Source of the DNA: DASXQK01 sp963724385
GTDB lineage: Bacteria > Pseudomonadota > Alphaproteobacteria > Dongiales > Dongiaceae
Reading direction: 5' to 3'
DNA: 64,000 nt
NCBI GenBank assembly: GCA_963724385.1
Contig: CAVRUJ010000001.1
Coordinates: 868,001-932,000, forward strand
In this document: positions 27,101 through 34,155 of the stretch, piece by piece
How positions within the stretch are numbered: position 1 is the stretch's first letter
Layout: the number at the start of each line of letters is the position of its first letter
Position numbers and translations under genes: made by a program
The notes under the pieces: model-generated
The model's database searches: none
Told to the model about the DNA's origin: nothing
The model's input: the letters and a program-made list of their open reading frames with translations, nothing else

Positions 27101-27488
27101 GGATATTGGTCAGCTCATAGATATCCTCGATGCCGCGCGAAGCTTTGAAGACCAGCGCCTCGAAACCCGGTGTGATTGGCGTATGGAATTCCTCGCTCAG
27201 GGCCTCCGCCCGCGCGATCAATTCTTGCGGATCGGAAATGTCGGCCGGCGTGATCTTGTTCAGGACGTCGGAGGCCGCATAGCCCAGCATGCGCTGGGCG
27301 CCGACATTGAATATTTGAATGACACCTTTCTCGTCAGTGGCAATACTCGAGAAATTGGCGCTGTTGAAGATCGCGTTCTGCAGGGCCCCGGTCTTGAGAA
27401 AGGCCTCCTGGCGCTGGACTTCGATGACGCTCTCCGCCGTGTCAGCAACGGGCTTGAGAATGGCGAGATCGCGGATTCTTTTGGGCAT
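24120..27488 (-). CDS. Hybrid histidine kinase with four tandem identical-type PAS modules
   Basis: A 1122-residue, apparently soluble kinase. Four PAS modules of 142 residues (about 26-593) share SSIATDEKGVIQIFNVGA, MLGYAA/EADVLNKITPADIS and RKDGSRFPAIVSVTALRD. A fifth, unrelated PAS lies at about 609-724. HisKA follows with phospho-His752 (SSMSHELRSPLNAILGF), then HATPase_c (LINLLSNAVKYN, DTGAGLYPEQ, GEEGTGIGLVVAKRL) and a C-terminal REC with Asp1044 (VILMDINLPDITGF). No membrane segment is seen, so it senses a cytoplasmic cue, possibly redox or a bound cofactor. The start ATG has AGAGGTG 4 bases upstream. It is co-transcribed with the HD-GYP regulator, so phosphorelay control of c-di-GMP is likely. 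Confidence 0.93.
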   Translation of the reverse strand: MPKRIRDLAILKPVADTAESVIEVQRQEAFLKTGALQNAIFNSANFSSIATDEKGVIQIFNVGAQRMLGYAASDVLNKITPADISDPQELIARAEALSEEFHTPITPGFEALVFKASRGIEDIYELTNIRKDGSRFPAIVSVTALRDAQNAILGYLLIGTDNTARKQAEEALQKAGALQSAIFNSAYFSSIATDEKGVIQIFNVGAERMLGYAAADVLNKITPADISDPQEVIVRAKTLTTELGTPITPGFEALVFKAARGIEDIYELTYIRKDGSRFPAIVSVTALRDAQNTILGYLLIGTDNTARKQAEEALQKAGALQTAIFNSAYFSSIATDEKGVIQIFNVGAERMLGYEAADVLNKITPADISDPQEVIVRAKTLTTELGTPITPGFEALVFKAARGIEDIYELTYIRKDGSRFPAIVSVTALRDAQNAIIGYLLIGTDNTARKQAEEAVKKGGALQNAIFNSANFSSIATDEKGVIQIFNVGAERMLGYAAADVLNKITPADISDPQEVIARAKTLTTELGTPITPGFEALVFKAARGIEDIYELTYIRKDGSRFPAIVSVTALRDAQNAIIGYLLIGTDNTARKQVEEEQKKLDQRLRDQQFYTRSLIESNIDALMVADPSGIITDVNRQMESLTGSTRDELIGAPFKNYFTDPERAEASIKLVLIEKKLTNYELTVRARDGRETVVSYNATTLYDRDRKLQGMLAVARDVTERKRLDHELESARSVAEKANLAKSEFLSSMSHELRSPLNAILGFAQLMESDSPAPTLAQKESIAQILKAGWHLLTLINEILDLAKVEPGAVRLSREPVALAEVMLECQSMIEPLAQQRGIHMTLPRFEKPYFVLADRTRLKQILINLLSNAVKYNSKQGTVSVDCSESTPGRIRVSIRDTGAGLYPEQLAQLFQAFNRLGQEAGGEEGTGIGLVVAKRLVEMMGGVIGVESTVGVGSVFWFELISVAEPHLSTEESEPELLAQPQVSRRAGLHTLLYVEDNPGNLKLVEQIIARHPDIRLLTAVNGNSGIEAARTSMPDVILMDINLPDITGFEAQRILRTDPSTAHIPLIAISANAMPLDIEKALKAGFFRYVTKPIKINEFMEALNSALEYAQKGGRQVM
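25711..27414 (-). repeat. Four tandem 426-bp repeats encoding PAS modules
   Basis: The anchor TGCTTGCGCG recurs at 25711, 26137 and 26563, and the equivalent site lies at 26989, each exactly 426 bases apart. The units end at 26136, 26562, 26988 and 27414. The middle copies are almost identical at the DNA level. The copy nearest the gene start (26989-27414) differs most in its PAS core, for example ARAEALSEEFHTPITPG against VRAKTLTTELGTPITPG. The perfect spacing and high identity point to recent in-frame amplification. Confidence 0.92.
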
Positions 27489-28071
27489 GGTGCACCTCTG
27501 CCGATGCGCGAACGGGGAGACTCAACTCATTGGAACCACGAGACGACCATAGCGGCAAGCGCGATCGCACCCGTAAAGGTTTTGTGGGGCTCCGCCGCCT
27601 GAAGAATGGGCGCCGGATTGCGACCAGCTTCGACCGAAACGCTAAAGTCTTCCTTGCGGCACACGCGTTTCCCGCCGCGGCTATCGGGTGACTGTAGTGA
27701 GTCCGCAACCTAGATTGTCTCGTTGCAAGGGCTGCTACGAGACGGCGCCCCTCCCCACGAGATTGGGAACCAAACAGGCGGAACTGATAGCCAGCTTGAA
27801 TGACTTCAAACAGCAGGGGGGGACCGCCTGGAGTCGTGACGCGCCTTGCGCACGAGACTCTTCTTTTGAACCTTCAGCGATGCCAGCGATGTTCAAAAAG
27901 AGACTCTTCCCCGATTGTGCCAGCAAGAAACGAGCGGGCAATTCGAAGTCCAAACGAACACCCGAACCGCCGGCTGACACAGGGGTAGCTCGGGCGGGGA
28001 TGCCGCGATGTCTATCGCCGCCCGCCTCTCGCAGCGCCAGCAATGCATGTCCAGCCGGTAGCCAATTCGAA
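27489..28071. other. Intergenic region upstream of the hybrid kinase
   Basis: About 580 bases that should carry the kinase promoter on the minus strand. Open frames here are short or start without ribosome-binding sites and resemble no family. I see no confident hexamers or hairpins. Confidence 0.35.
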
Positions 28072-28365
28072 CTAGGGAGCCGGAGGTCGCAAAGTGGGTC
28101 TCAAGAAGGCATGGGAATTGTCCTGGTCGACGAGAAGTTTCTCCTCCGACGACGGCCCAACCGGTTTCGGGCTGTCGTTCGAGGGATTGGACTCCTCCTC
28201 CTGCTTTTCGTTCTCATTAGCCACGCGCCTTAGGTGCTCGGCCCAGCCAGTTCGATTCGCCCGACCGTCCCGGTCTCGGAATTCGGCCAAGTTCTGCCAC
28301 CGTGCTACGAGCCCCCGCAATCTCTCAGCGCCGGCACTCTGTGCCCTGACTGCTTCGGTAGTCAT
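28072..28365 (-). CDS. Possible small hydrophilic hypothetical protein
   Basis: A 97-residue candidate. The ATG at 28365 has AAAGGG 7 bases upstream (CAAAGGGCAAATT), which is what supports it. The sequence starts MTTEAVRAQSAGAERLRGLVARWQNLAEFRD and continues with a charged stretch rich in Glu, Asn and Lys, then SSEEKLLVDQDNSHAF. It is hydrophilic with no membrane segment. I recognise no family. A longer version would extend to 28707, but its upstream part looks non-coding. It may be spurious. Confidence 0.35.
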   Translation of the reverse strand: MTTEAVRAQSAGAERLRGLVARWQNLAEFRDRDGRANRTGWAEHLRRVANENEKQEEESNPSNDSPKPVGPSSEEKLLVDQDNSHAFLRPTLRPPAP

Positions 28366-28987
28366 AATTTGCCCTTTGAGACAAGCATTGCCGCCGCGCC
28401 ATCTGCCCGACGGGCCGAATTTCGCAAGCAATGAAATCGGGCCGGCCCTGAGTAAGAAACGGGGGACGAGGTCAACCCCTAATAGGCCACCGCTAGCCAT
28501 ATTGGCACTCGCCATACACTCTACAATAGCGCAACCAAAATAGATGGTCGCGCTTAGGCGTGGCGGGCCAGCGAACCCCTTGCGCGCAGGCTCTGGCAAC
28601 AGCGCGTCGCCAGAGCGGCAAGCTGGTGGCGACGCCAGTGCAGGAAGGACTGCATCGCGTTTACCAGATAGCTGCATGATAAAGCAGATCTCAATTTTGC
28701 GCCCCACAGCGGGATTAGGTTATTCCCGAGTTGGTGACCTGCTTCAAAGGTCGAGGTCGTCGCGCGTGGGCTGAAATCTGGTCTGCATGCGGCAGCATTT
28801 TCAAGCGGAGCAGGTTGCTAGGTCGCATGCAGATTGACCCATCCAGTGGGGATCACTTGAGTGTGGTCCGGTTGATTCTCGGATCTGAATCTTTTTTGAC
28901 ATCGCCGTTTCGCCGGACGGTCACACAAGCGCAATGAACCCTGCCTAGTGTGCCCGCGGTTGCAACTTCAGGTGCGGGAGATCGGGG
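28366..28987. other. Intergenic region with an inverted repeat
   Basis: About 620 bases without a supported gene. TCTGCATGCG (28782-28791) and CGCATGCAGA (28824-28833) form a 10-base inverted repeat with a 32-base spacer. TTGACA at 28896-28901 is a good -35 element for the downstream exported protein, but no convincing -10 follows at the right distance. Confidence 0.4.
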
Positions 28988-29248
28988 ATGTCGAAGACAT
29001 TCAGAATTACGTCTTGTACGTCGCTGCTGGCCGCGGTCGGCTTCATGCTGTCGTTGGGGGCGAGCCTGGACAGCCAGGCCGCGAGCGGCGCCGGGAAAGG
29101 CTATCATCCCAATGCCGCCCAGATCGCGATTCACAAGTCTTGCGCGGGCTATAACACGGTCAATCCGGCGTTCAAGCAGTGCTGGAAATCCTATCCAGCG
29201 CCCGACAGGTTCCAGAAGGTGATCTTGGGCGGCTATTGGATGGAGTGA
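28988..29248 (+). CDS. Small exported protein of unknown function
   Basis: An 86-residue protein with a clear Sec signal peptide. The basic start MSKTFRIT is followed by the hydrophobic CTSLLAAVGFMLSLGASL and a likely cleavage after SQA. The mature part of about 55 residues has two Cys (SCAGYN and KQCWKSY) that could form one disulfide, and the conserved-looking ends KGYHPNAAQIAIHKS and GGYWME. The ATG at 28988 has GGGAG upstream. A strong hairpin follows the gene. I recognise no family; the role is presumably periplasmic. Confidence 0.7.
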   Translation: MSKTFRITSCTSLLAAVGFMLSLGASLDSQAASGAGKGYHPNAAQIAIHKSCAGYNTVNPAFKQCWKSYPAPDRFQKVILGGYWME

Positions 29249-29294
29249 GCGGGCTCCGACTGGTGATGCAGAGCCTGTGAACCGGGAAATCTTG

Positions 29295-29346
29295 CTTTCC
29301 CCGTCGATCCAGCCCGACCCAATACCTGGCTGGACCGACGGGAAAG
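29295..29346. terminator. Bidirectional hairpin terminator between convergent genes
   Basis: The arm at 29295-29314 (CTTTCCCCGTCGATCCAGCC) pairs with 29328-29346 (GGCTGGACCGACGGGAAAG) with one bulged C and one mismatch, across a 13-base loop. It sits between the stops of the exported protein and of the leftward enolase-superfamily gene, as expected for a shared terminator. T-runs are weak. Confidence 0.7.
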
Positions 29347-29413
29347 TTGCTTATCCGAGCGATCGCGCATCGCCTCAAAGCCCAGGTCCGGCTTTGTCAC
29401 GACCGGCCGAAAT

Positions 29414-30517
29414 CTAAGCGGCTTCGCTTCTGCGGTAGCTCGCTGCGGCGAGCCAGCTTTTGTCGATCTCGACCCCCCAGCCCGGGCCTTCGGGAATCTG
29501 GACCTTGCCGTCCTTGGCGACGAGCGCGGGCGAAAAGAGATTGTCCTGCCAGGGGTAGTAGTCGGGACCCTCGATCGAGAACTCCACGTAAGGCCCTGCA
29601 TTCTCGATGGCGCCCATCAGGTGCAGGGTAAACACGGTGACGAGCGAAAGATTGGCCGAGTGGGGTGTCACCGGAAGTCCCGCCGCCTTGGCCATGGCGG
29701 CGACCTTCAGTGTCCGGGTGATTCCCCCGAGGTAGCAAACGTCGGGCTGCGCCACATCGACCGCCCGCATATCGATCATGAAGCGCCAGAGCGCGAGCTC
29801 GCAGTCCTGTTCCCCCCCCGTCACGTCGAGGTCCAGGGCATCGGCGACTTCCTTGGTCCAGTGGTATTCCCAATAGGGGCAAGGTTCCTCGAAATGGCAA
29901 ACGCCGTACTGCTCCAGCATCCGACCGACCTCGATCGCCTTCTTGGGGCTGTAGGCGCTGTTGGCGTCGACGAGAAGGCGCGCTTCCGGGCCCAGCGCCT
30001 TGCGGACCTTGGCCACGATCGCCTCGGTCCGGCCCGGCCATTCGTCCTGGTCGTGGCCGCATTCCTTGCCCACCCGGAACTTGAAGGCGCCGTAACCGAA
30101 CTGGTCCCTTAGCCGGATCAGGCGCTCGGCCTCTGCCTCGGGCGTGATCTCGCCGCGCTTCATGCTGGAGGCATAGACGGGGAACGGTCGGGGCTTGCCG
30201 CCCAAGAGCTCGCAGACGCTTCTGCGCTCGAGCTTGCCGCGAAGATCCCACAGCGCGGTATCGAGGCCCGTCAAGGCCCGCATGAGGTAGGAGCCGGGGA
30301 ACTTGTGCTCGCGCTCGGGGATGGTCGCGACCAGGGATTCGATGTCGAGCGCGTCGGCGCCGAGCGCCCAGCGGGCCACCTGCCTGTGGAAGACCTCCGC
30401 CGTGATGTCGGCATTGTAGGGCGAGAATTGACCCCAGCCTTCATGCCCATCGTCGGTCGCCACGCGCACGAATCCGACGAAGCTGTTGCAGAACGTCTCC
30501 AGGCATTGGATTTTCAT
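29414..30517 (-). CDS. Enolase-superfamily (mandelate racemase/muconate lactonizing) enzyme
   Basis: A 367-residue protein of the mandelate racemase/muconate lactonizing group. The N-terminal capping domain (VRVATDDGHEGWGQF, ALTGLDTALWDLRGK) precedes a barrel with the acid/base lysine region AFKFRVGKE (Lys146; the usual KxK is KxR here). Metal ligands are Asp184 (LLVDANSAY), Glu210 (CHFEEPCPYWE) and Glu236 (TGGEQD), with a His in TPHSANLS. Such enzymes dehydrate or epimerise sugar acids or act on other carboxylates; the substrate is not evident. It is monocistronic, ending at a shared hairpin. The KxR variation suggests acid-sugar dehydratase-like chemistry, which is tentative. Confidence 0.85.
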   Translation of the reverse strand: MKIQCLETFCNSFVGFVRVATDDGHEGWGQFSPYNADITAEVFHRQVARWALGADALDIESLVATIPEREHKFPGSYLMRALTGLDTALWDLRGKLERRSVCELLGGKPRPFPVYASSMKRGEITPEAEAERLIRLRDQFGYGAFKFRVGKECGHDQDEWPGRTEAIVAKVRKALGPEARLLVDANSAYSPKKAIEVGRMLEQYGVCHFEEPCPYWEYHWTKEVADALDLDVTGGEQDCELALWRFMIDMRAVDVAQPDVCYLGGITRTLKVAAMAKAAGLPVTPHSANLSLVTVFTLHLMGAIENAGPYVEFSIEGPDYYPWQDNLFSPALVAKDGKVQIPEGPGWGVEIDKSWLAAASYRRSEAA

Positions 30518-30626
30518 GGCTGCTGGGATCCGCCTCTTGGTTCAGGCCGCGTACTATCGCGAAGCGACCCCGTCCTCAGCAAGCGGAGTCGTCGGCGCCA
30601 GCGTGATCCTTGTGAGAAACAAGGGG

Positions 30627-30806
30627 CTAGGGCGTGTGGCGAAGCGCCTCGATCACCCGGACTGCGTCTTCTTTCACGGCTATCTCATGGGCGGGGTCGA
30701 AGACCAGGCGACTTCCCCTCTCCCCTTGAGGCAACACCGCTCGCACCAGCAGCGGGTTTATGTAGATCTCTGTTCCACTGGAATGGGTGAGTTTGAGGAA
30801 GTGCAT
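30627..30806 (-). CDS. FlbD-like small protein
   Basis: A 59-residue protein beginning MHFLKLTHSSGTEIYINP, followed by LLVRAVLPQGERGSRLVF and IAVKEDAVRVIEAL. This matches the short FlbD/YlzI pattern (h-x-LT-x-x-G-x-x-hhlNP-x-hI ... V-x-E-x-x-x-x-Vhxxh). The ATG at 30806 has GAGG upstream and is preferred over a start 31 codons earlier whose extra residues look random. FlbD-family proteins are associated with flagellar loci, but no flagellar gene is present here, so it may be a stand-alone relative of unknown role. Confidence 0.62.
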   Translation of the reverse strand: MHFLKLTHSSGTEIYINPLLVRAVLPQGERGSRLVFDPAHEIAVKEDAVRVIEALRHTP

Positions 30807-30980
30807 AGGGGCCTCGCTAGGTTGCGGCGTCCGGCATTCCCGCTGCCCTTGCGGTGAGCGGCGCGGTTGCGACCTGGCCAGCGCCGGCGGCCAAGCCATA
30901 TTGTCCTTGCTACAATTGTATGATTAGTGAAGCTCCTTGAGGAGGGCCGCTCCGCTCTCGCCATCTCGGCAGCAGGACTC

Positions 30981-31352
30981 ATGGCACAAATATTGGTCAT
31001 CGACGACGACGCCCTCTATCGGGGCACTATCCGCTTGATACTGGAAGACGGTGGCCACCGCGTCATGGAAGCCCAGGACGGCACCGAAGGAATCGGCACC
31101 TACAAGGAGCGCCGCCCCGACGTGGTCATCACCGACCTGCTCATGCCGGACATGGACGGCGATGAAGTGATCCGGTCGATCAAGCGCTGGGACAAGAACG
31201 CCCGCATCATCGCCATCTCCGGCAGCGGCGCCTTCTACGATGTCAACCACACCGAGGCGGCACGCAAGCTGGGAGCCGAGGCAATCCTGCGCAAGCTCGA
31301 TTCGGCCCAGCTCGTGCTCGCCGAGGTCGCTCGGGTGCTGGAGCGGACTTGA
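30981..31352 (+). CDS. Single-domain response regulator
   Basis: A 123-residue CheY-like receiver: MAQILVIDDDALYRG holds the acidic pocket, VVITDLLMPDMDGDEV the phospho-acceptor Asp, IIAISGSG the switch Ser/Thr and ILRKLDSAQLV the Lys. The ATG at 30981 has CAGGA 5 bases upstream; 18 earlier in-frame codons are unlikely. There is no output domain, so it works as a diffusible relay or by protein contact. No kinase is adjacent. It could receive phosphate from the hybrid kinase at 24-27 kb, which is inferred only from proximity. Confidence 0.9.
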   Translation: MAQILVIDDDALYRGTIRLILEDGGHRVMEAQDGTEGIGTYKERRPDVVITDLLMPDMDGDEVIRSIKRWDKNARIIAISGSGAFYDVNHTEAARKLGAEAILRKLDSAQLVLAEVARVLERT

Positions 31353-31415
31353 GGCCGAAAGCCTCCGAAAGCCGGTTTCCAACCAGAGCCGCGGCGCTGC
31401 TTCGCACGCGTTCGC

Positions 31416-32233
31416 TCACTGGGCTACATTGTAGTACCCGATCGTCAAGACAAACGACTGCGGCTGGTCGTACAAATCGATTGGCGGCGGTGGTGGCGGC
31501 GGCAGGGGGTCGGCGTGCCTCATCAAGCTTCTCACCGCGTGGTCGAGGGTGGGATAGCCGGAAGGTCTTACAATCTTGAAATAGACGATATGTCCCTGGC
31601 GGTTGACGCTGATCCGCACATCGACGGTTGCGTTGGCTTCGGCCTCGGGCAGGCCGGAGGGCAGCCGGTTCAACGAGTACAGGCGAGCGATAACCTTGCG
31701 CTGCCATGCACTCAGCGAATTCTCCTGGGCATCCGGCATCGGCAGTATCGGCAGGCTGGGCGTGCTCGTGGCCTGGGTCGGAGGTTTTTGCGCTTCGGGC
31801 TTGGGAGGAGCAGGCGCCTCGGCGACCTCGGGCGGCGGCGGGACGACAATCCGCGGCTCGGTGGCTAACGCCGGCGGCGGCAGCAGGGGCGATGTCGGCC
31901 CCGACTGTGCTGCCGTTGTTGGCGGCGAGGGAGTCTGCGACTGCGGGCTTGGAGGCTTGGCCGGGACCTCTGGCTGTGGGGTTGGAACCGAACTGGCCTG
32001 GGTCGTCGGTGGCGTCGCCGGAAGCGGATGGATATTCATCGGCTCGGCGGGAAGCGGCGCCAGGTCCATCAGGACCGGAGCCTGGGGCGGGCTAACCGGC
32101 GCCATCGGCACGTGGTGGAACAAGACGCCAAGGGCCACGGCGATGTGAAGGGCGAGCACGATGGCGAGGCTTGCAAGCCAGCGTCTTGCGTCGGGCCCGT
32201 TCCAGCGATCGAGAAGATCGGCAGTCGCCGCGG

Positions 32234-32237
<4 letters not shown>
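31416..32237 (-). CDS. tonB: TonB-family energy transducer
   Basis: A 273-residue inner-membrane anchored protein. One membrane segment near residues 20-40 (WLASLAIVLALHIAVALGVLF) is followed by a long Pro/Ala-rich periplasmic spacer (about 45-165). The C-terminal TonB domain contains WQRKVIARLYSLNRLP, NATVDVRISVNRQGHIVYFKI and SGYPTLDHAVRSLMRHADPLP. The GTG start overlaps the exbD stop as GTGA. It transmits proton-motive force from ExbB-ExbD to outer-membrane receptors. No TonB-dependent receptor is in the window. Confidence 0.93.
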
Positions 32238-32659
<422 letters not shown>

Positions 32660-32663
32660 GGTC

Positions 32664-33536
32664 CTACTGAGCCGCCTTGGCGGGCGCGGATATCATTGCC
32701 GTCGACTGGCGTCTGTCGCTGTCGCGCGAGACCAGCCGCAAGACCTCGGCCGAGGCGTCCGCCACGAGGGCCTTATGGGCGGCGATCGCCCGGGCGAAGT
32801 GGTTGTAGATGACCACGGCCGGAATCGCGGCGATCAATCCCAGCGCCGTGGCCAGCAAGGCTTGGGCTATGCCGGGCGCGACGATGGCGAGATTGGTGGT
32901 CTCGGCTTTCGAGATGCCGATGAAGCTGTTCATGATGCCCCAGACCGTGCCGAAGAGGCCGACGAATGGCGAGGTCGCGCCGATGGTGGCCAGCACGCCC
33001 GTGCCCAGCGCCAGCGTCCGGCCTTCGGCCGCTTCGATCCGCTCCAGCCGGGACTGGGTGCGTTCCTTCAGTCCCTCGCTCGGCATCTCCGCCGACATCA
33101 TCGCCTCCTGAAGCGCCGCCGTGATCAGATGGACGACAGCCGACCGGCCGGCATGGACGTGAACCGCGGCCTGCTCCAGGGTCTGGGAGTTGCCGAGCAC
33201 TGAAAGCCCTGCCTTGAGGCTCTTCCTGGCGGCCAGGAGCTCCATGGACTTGGCAATCAGGATCGTCCAGGTCACCACCGAGGCGAGGACAAGGCTCACC
33301 ATCACCGCCTGAACCACGATGTCGGCGGCGGTGAACATGTTCCACGGCGAGAGATTATGAGGCAGCTGGCCGAAGCCGGTCAGCGGGGCGCCCGCGTCCG
33401 GACTAGCCGCGCCGCCGTCGGACGTGCCTTGAGCAAACGCGCCTGCCGCCACTTGGGCCATGAGAATGGCGGAAGCGGCCGCGGACGCGTGCCGGAGCCA
33501 GCTAACGCGCCTGGCGGAAATCGATCTCAGTGGCAT
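32664..33536 (-). CDS. exbB: TonB-system energizer ExbB (long, signal-peptide type)
   Basis: About 290 residues. It is the long ExbB type: an N-terminal export signal (ASAAASAILMAQVAAGAFAQ), a Ser/Gly/Ala-rich periplasmic linker, then three membrane helices (VVQAVMVSLVLASVVTWTILI; GVLATIGATSPFVGLFGTVWGIMNSF; APGIAQALLATALGLIAAIPAVVIYN). The ATG at 33536 is chosen because AGGA lies 9 bases ahead; ATGs at 33545 and 33635 are possible. It is the first gene of exbB-exbD-tonB and forms the pentameric proton channel core with ExbD. Confidence 0.92.
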   Translation of the reverse strand: MPLRSISARRVSWLRHASAAASAILMAQVAAGAFAQGTSDGGAASPDAGAPLTGFGQLPHNLSPWNMFTAADIVVQAVMVSLVLASVVTWTILIAKSMELLAARKSLKAGLSVLGNSQTLEQAAVHVHAGRSAVVHLITAALQEAMMSAEMPSEGLKERTQSRLERIEAAEGRTLALGTGVLATIGATSPFVGLFGTVWGIMNSFIGISKAETTNLAIVAPGIAQALLATALGLIAAIPAVVIYNHFARAIAAHKALVADASAEVLRLVSRDSDRRQSTAMISAPAKAAQ

Positions 33537-33754
33537 CCGTAGCATTCCTGGCTGGCTCTCCAGCGATGCGGCTTGTTGGGGCGACCTCGGCCGATGTGGC
33601 AGCCACCGTATAAGGTCATGCCCGGCCCAAATCAATGATGCGAACAGGACGGGAACCTGTACCGGGGCCCATTAACTGATTCTTGATCGCATTGGCCTTT
33701 TAATGCCCGAACTGGCAATGGCTCTTCGGCCGACTCGGGCAAACGCAATCGACC

Positions 33755-33976
33755 ATGTATAGGTGCTATCTCTTCGATGATCACAATTCCGTGATCGATA
33801 TCTGGCCGTTCGAATGCGAGAACGACCGGGAAGCCGAAGAATCTGCCAAGGATATTCAAGCCGCCTGCAGCGCCACCGCGGCGGAAGTCTGGCGGGGCGG
33901 CAGGCTGGTATTCCGCTCTTCCCTCGGTCTTGCCGGCAGCCCGCCCCGGACTAGTGCGAAAACTCCCGCAGCCTAA
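33755..33976 (+). CDS. Small cytosolic hypothetical protein
   Basis: A 73-residue protein starting MYRCYLFDDHNSVIDIWPFEC, followed by ENDREAEESAKDIQAACSA and AAEVWRGGRLVFRSS. The layout (YxCYFhD ... C-x-s-D-x-E-A ... hEhW-x-g-x-xhh) is one I associate with short alphaproteobacterial orphan proteins of unknown function. There is no clear ribosome-binding site, but a GC-rich hairpin begins 2 bases after its stop, which supports a real transcript end. Confidence 0.58.
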   Translation: MYRCYLFDDHNSVIDIWPFECENDREAEESAKDIQAACSATAAEVWRGGRLVFRSSLGLAGSPPRTSAKTPAA

Positions 33977-33978
33977 CG

Positions 33979-33997
33979 CGCGCGACTCTGTCGCGCG
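33979..33997 (+). terminator. GC-rich hairpin after small gene
   Basis: CGCGCGAC (33979-33986) pairs perfectly with GTCGCGCG (33990-33997) over a 3-base TCT loop, 2 bases after the stop of the small gene ending at 33976. No T-run follows, so termination efficiency is uncertain. Confidence 0.5.
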
Positions 33998-34155
33998 AAA
34001 CCGAATTGCACTACAAATTAATGCTGAACGGCGGGGCGTCGTAGAACTGCATCGCCGCCGGCCGAAGGGGAATTCAGGGGACAGGTGTGGCGGATGTTGG
34101 GGGCGCTTGAAATGCACGGCGCGCGGCGCAGCGTTTCGGGGCGCGCGCTGGATCG

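Noticed and set aside
27688..28233. Possible 181-residue plus-strand protein
   Set aside because: Its composition is random-looking and it overlaps a slightly better minus-strand candidate with a ribosome-binding site.
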